Origin: Pontibacter korlensis
Lineage (GTDB): Bacteria; Bacteroidota; Bacteroidia; Cytophagales; Hymenobacteraceae
Assembly (NCBI RefSeq): GCF_000973725.1
Contig: NZ_CP009621.1
Location: 1,059,501 to 1,123,500 of the forward strand
DNA length: 64,000 nucleotides
Reading direction: 5' to 3'
Shown here: positions 61,895 through 64,000 of the stretch, piece after piece
Position numbering within the stretch: position 1 is the stretch's first letter
Layout: the number at the start of each line of letters is the position of its first letter
The notes under the pieces: model-generated
What the model saw: only the letters and a program-made list of their open reading frames with translations
The model's database searches: none
Told to the model about the DNA's origin: nothing
Translations under genes and position numbers: made by a program

Positions 61895-63331
61895 TTACTG
61901 AACATCCCAGAAGAGGCGGGTACTTGCATCATCTCCGCCAATAGCCGCTGCCGCTGCCGCACGATTTTCAGGGTTAAGCGTCTGCTCGTTGATTGGGTAG
62001 ATTAGACGCTTTGGAATGGTTAACTGAGCCGCTCCCTCTATTGCTGGAGGCTGCAAGTCAGGAGCATCCAACCTGCGCCATTCCAGCCAGGCATCAAAGC
62101 CACGGTTATACAACGCAATCCATTTCTGTGTACCTATTTTTTGTCGCCAGTCGCCTGGAGCTGTGTTATAGTTTACATCGGGTTGTGCCAAATAAGCAGC
62201 AGCCTCCTCCTCTGATCTACCCCAATACGTGATAGACGCAGTAACAGCATTATTGTAATGCTCTTCTGCAGTTCCTTCTACATTGAAGCCCCTTTCAACA
62301 GCCTCTGCCAACAAAAACTCTACTTCCGAATAGTCCAGCAGCAGTGCCTCAAAAGTAGGGTCGGCTATTTTAGCACTCACAGTTGAAAAGTTCGAGTAGT
62401 TATTTTCAAAGCCATAAATACCCCCTCTAAACTCCCCGTCAACATCAGTAAAATATTCTGGCCTTCTTGGGTCATCCAGTGCATTCATGATGTCAACTAG
62501 GGTATTGGCGGCAACATAGTCCTCTCTGGAGGTGAACGGCCCCTTCACGTTATCCGAAATGGGGTTGTTGTTTGGCGGCGCACTCAGGTAAGGGAAAACA
62601 GCATTATCTGCATTACTTGTGAACACGTTAGGAGCAGCCTCCTCTACAGCCGTTCTAGCACGATCTGGGTCAACATCCGCCAACACCATACCCATTTTTA
62701 ACTTTAGCGAGTTACCAAACTTAAGCCATTGACTCATGTCTCCGTTGTAAAACACATCTCCTTCCTCAAAACCAGAGGCAGCAGGGTCCACAAGTCCGAT
62801 AGCAGTATCCAGACGCGAAAGAAGATCATTGTATATCGTCCGCGCATCATCGTAGGCTGGTAGAGAGTTGTTTGGATCAAGTGCTTCGGTATAGGGTACA
62901 TCTCCCCAAGTGGTCACAATCACAAACCAGGTGTACACCTCCATCATCTCTATCTGCGCCAACTGATTATTCTTCACCTCAGCATCAAGAAATTCATCTT
63001 CTGTTACCAGCCGCTTGGCTTCCTTCAGGTCTGCCAGCACATCCCGGTATAGCTCCTGCCACATATTTTGCGGAATCAGGCGGGATGTCATGTTATACCT
63101 TGGCTCATCCAGGTATTGAGTGGAGGTCCAGTGCTGCACGTAGAACCTATAATTATTAAAGTTCACGCTGGGTGTAGTTAACGCATCCGATAAACTCAAG
63201 ACCGCAGTTGTAAACAGGGTAACAGGCGGTGCCTCTGACGTTCGCTTCGGATCAACGTTGTAATCATCCAAATCATCTACGCATGATGCCACCAGCACCA
63301 TGGAGAGCAAGCATATAAGAATCCTTTTCAT
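61895..63331 (-). CDS. SusD/RagB-family outer-membrane lipoprotein (SusD-like_2 type), copy B
   Basis: A 478-residue relative of copy A. Lipobox VASC gives Cys17. Shared landmarks: NFNNYRFYVQHWTSTQYLDEPRY near 60-82, RDVLADLKEAKRL, GDVPYTEALDPNNSLPAYD, SAPPNNNPISDN, and a C-terminus with GGDDASTRLFWDV. The order and spacing of these motifs match copy A, so the two pairs probably arose by duplication. It follows its SusC gene by 10 bases. Confidence 0.93.
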   Translation of the reverse strand: MKRILICLLSMVLVASCVDDLDDYNVDPKRTSEAPPVTLFTTAVLSLSDALTTPSVNFNNYRFYVQHWTSTQYLDEPRYNMTSRLIPQNMWQELYRDVLADLKEAKRLVTEDEFLDAEVKNNQLAQIEMMEVYTWFVIVTTWGDVPYTEALDPNNSLPAYDDARTIYNDLLSRLDTAIGLVDPAASGFEEGDVFYNGDMSQWLKFGNSLKLKMGMVLADVDPDRARTAVEEAAPNVFTSNADNAVFPYLSAPPNNNPISDNVKGPFTSREDYVAANTLVDIMNALDDPRRPEYFTDVDGEFRGGIYGFENNYSNFSTVSAKIADPTFEALLLDYSEVEFLLAEAVERGFNVEGTAEEHYNNAVTASITYWGRSEEEAAAYLAQPDVNYNTAPGDWRQKIGTQKWIALYNRGFDAWLEWRRLDAPDLQPPAIEGAAQLTIPKRLIYPINEQTLNPENRAAAAAAIGGDDASTRLFWDVQ

Positions 63332-63341
63332 CTTCTAGTTC

Positions 63342-64000
63342 TTAAAAATTTAATCTAACATTAAAGCCGTAGGTCTTGACGGCAGGGTATGCACCACTCT
63401 GGTAGCCTCTGCCTGCGTTTCCGGAGCTAATGCCCTCTTCCGGATCAGAGTACTCCATGTTTTTATGAATGATCCACAGGTTACGGCCGATCAGCTGCAG
63501 GTCTATACCTTTTATAAAGCCAATGTTCTCTATAAGGGTTTGTGGCAATGCATAGGTTAAGGCAAGCTCTCTTAGCTTCACAAAGCTACCGTCGTATACA
63601 TACCAAGCTCTTGGGGCACCAGAGAAGTTGTTGGCCGCGTAGCCAAACGGAGTTAAGCCGTTACCGTTCTGGTTTTCGGCATACACATCGTTCGGACTGC
63701 CATCTTCTTTCACGCCTGGCAAAAGGATACCACCGCCTTCTGCAACAGGAAGTCGCGACGGATTGCCTTTATCATTAAGACCCGCCGTGTGCGGATACAA
63801 GCCGGTGGCCTCACCATACCACTGGTCCAGCGAGAAAATATCGCCACCATGGCGCACATCCACCAGGAAGGCAAGGGTTATACCTCGGTAAGTAAGCGAG
63901 TTATTTACACCTCCCATCCAATCCGGGTTTGGATCTCCAATAATGGCATTAGCCCCTGGGGTAGTAAGATAATATCCATCTGCACTGACGGTTCTCTGTC
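63342..64000 (-). CDS. SusC/RagA-family TonB-linked outer-membrane protein, copy B (5-prime end outside window)
   Basis: The frame is open to the window edge at 64000, so only the C-terminal 219 codons are visible. Before the internal methionine at 63917 the reading continues as GANAIIGDPNPDWMGG, the conserved SusC segment that introduces the last barrel strands. Later landmarks are GVNNSLTYRGITLAFLVDVRHGG, VKLRELALTYALP, DLQLIGRNLWIIHKNMEYSDP and the final YGFNVRLNF. These agree closely with the end of copy A (ALVDFQKGG, RNLWLIHSNSEHVDP). Gene is truncated by the window only. Confidence 0.93.
   Translation of the reverse strand, partial: QRTVSADGYYLTTPGANAIIGDPNPDWMGGVNNSLTYRGITLAFLVDVRHGGDIFSLDQWYGEATGLYPHTAGLNDKGNPSRLPVAEGGGILLPGVKEDGSPNDVYAENQNGNGLTPFGYAANNFSGAPRAWYVYDGSFVKLRELALTYALPQTLIENIGFIKGIDLQLIGRNLWIIHKNMEYSDPEEGISSGNAGRGYQSGAYPAVKTYGFNVRLNF

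Noticed and set aside
1..64000. CRISPR arrays, rRNA, tRNA genes, insertion sequences with transposase, prophage genes
   Set aside because: I looked for regular spacer-repeat patterns, the tRNA T-arm pattern and transposase or integrase motifs and found none; a covariance-model scan would be needed to exclude short RNAs.

Overview
The window looks like a chromosomal segment of a Bacteroidota bacterium, most likely Cytophagales/Hymenobacteraceae (Pontibacter-like). This rests on two SusC/SusD pairs, a TonB-dependent receptor paired with a DUF4249 lipoprotein, two DUF6089 proteins, the uppS-bamA-skp-skp order, and TAnnTTTG promoter boxes a few bases before start codons. The genus is an inference; no rRNA or tRNA gene was seen.

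Layout. 0.1-2.3 kb: a secreted unknown and a family 2 glycosyltransferase, convergent. 2.5-10.9 kb: fatty acid oxidation on the minus strand (MarR regulator, HAD/enoyl-CoA hydratase fusion, thiolase, acyl-CoA dehydrogenase, then acyl-CoA ligase), with a four-helix-bundle S23-type gene wedged between thiolase and dehydrogenase. 11.1-14.5 kb: a degenerate arginase-like protein, a cytochrome b5-like protein, and cell-wall sugar recycling (GlcNAc-kinase family, MurQ). 14.6-18.5 kb: lineage-specific unknowns and four tiny acidic lipoproteins, one under 60 codons. 18.6-25.7 kb: housekeeping genes (der, era, hemH, LOG, cysteine desulfurase, glmM). 26.3-34.5 kb: mazG and the TonB energising operon (exbB, two exbD, tonB), then a second tonB, a small membrane protein, a PstS-like lipoprotein and a TPR protein. 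34.6-46.6 kb: a long minus-strand envelope cluster (pabA/trpG, hydrolase, CBS protein, a small BamA-like protein, nadK, two DUF6089, uppS, bamA, two skp, rluD). 46.8-52.6 kb: cvpA and yqeY, then a plus-strand run pdxJ-mnmH-selD-hydrolase and rsmI. 52.6-64 kb: nutrient uptake: DUF4249 plus receptor, a complete SusCD pair, and a second pair whose SusC runs off the window edge.

How it fits together. The TonB operon would energise the receptors at the right end. SelD makes selenophosphate that MnmH uses to modify tRNA. UppS provides the lipid carrier for the envelope whose outer-membrane proteins BamA and Skp assemble. MurQ and the sugar kinase return wall sugars to the pool that GlmM feeds.

The most unusual material is non-coding or small: two intergenic elements (about 20.9-21.1 kb and 46.65-46.81 kb) bounded by inverted arrays of a TTAGAAGG-type unit around a hairpin, one hairpin having a perfect 26-bp stem; the S23-type gene flanked by degenerate repeats inside the fatty-acid operon; a strikingly frequent heptamer AAGTATA/TATACTT; and the small-lipoprotein array.
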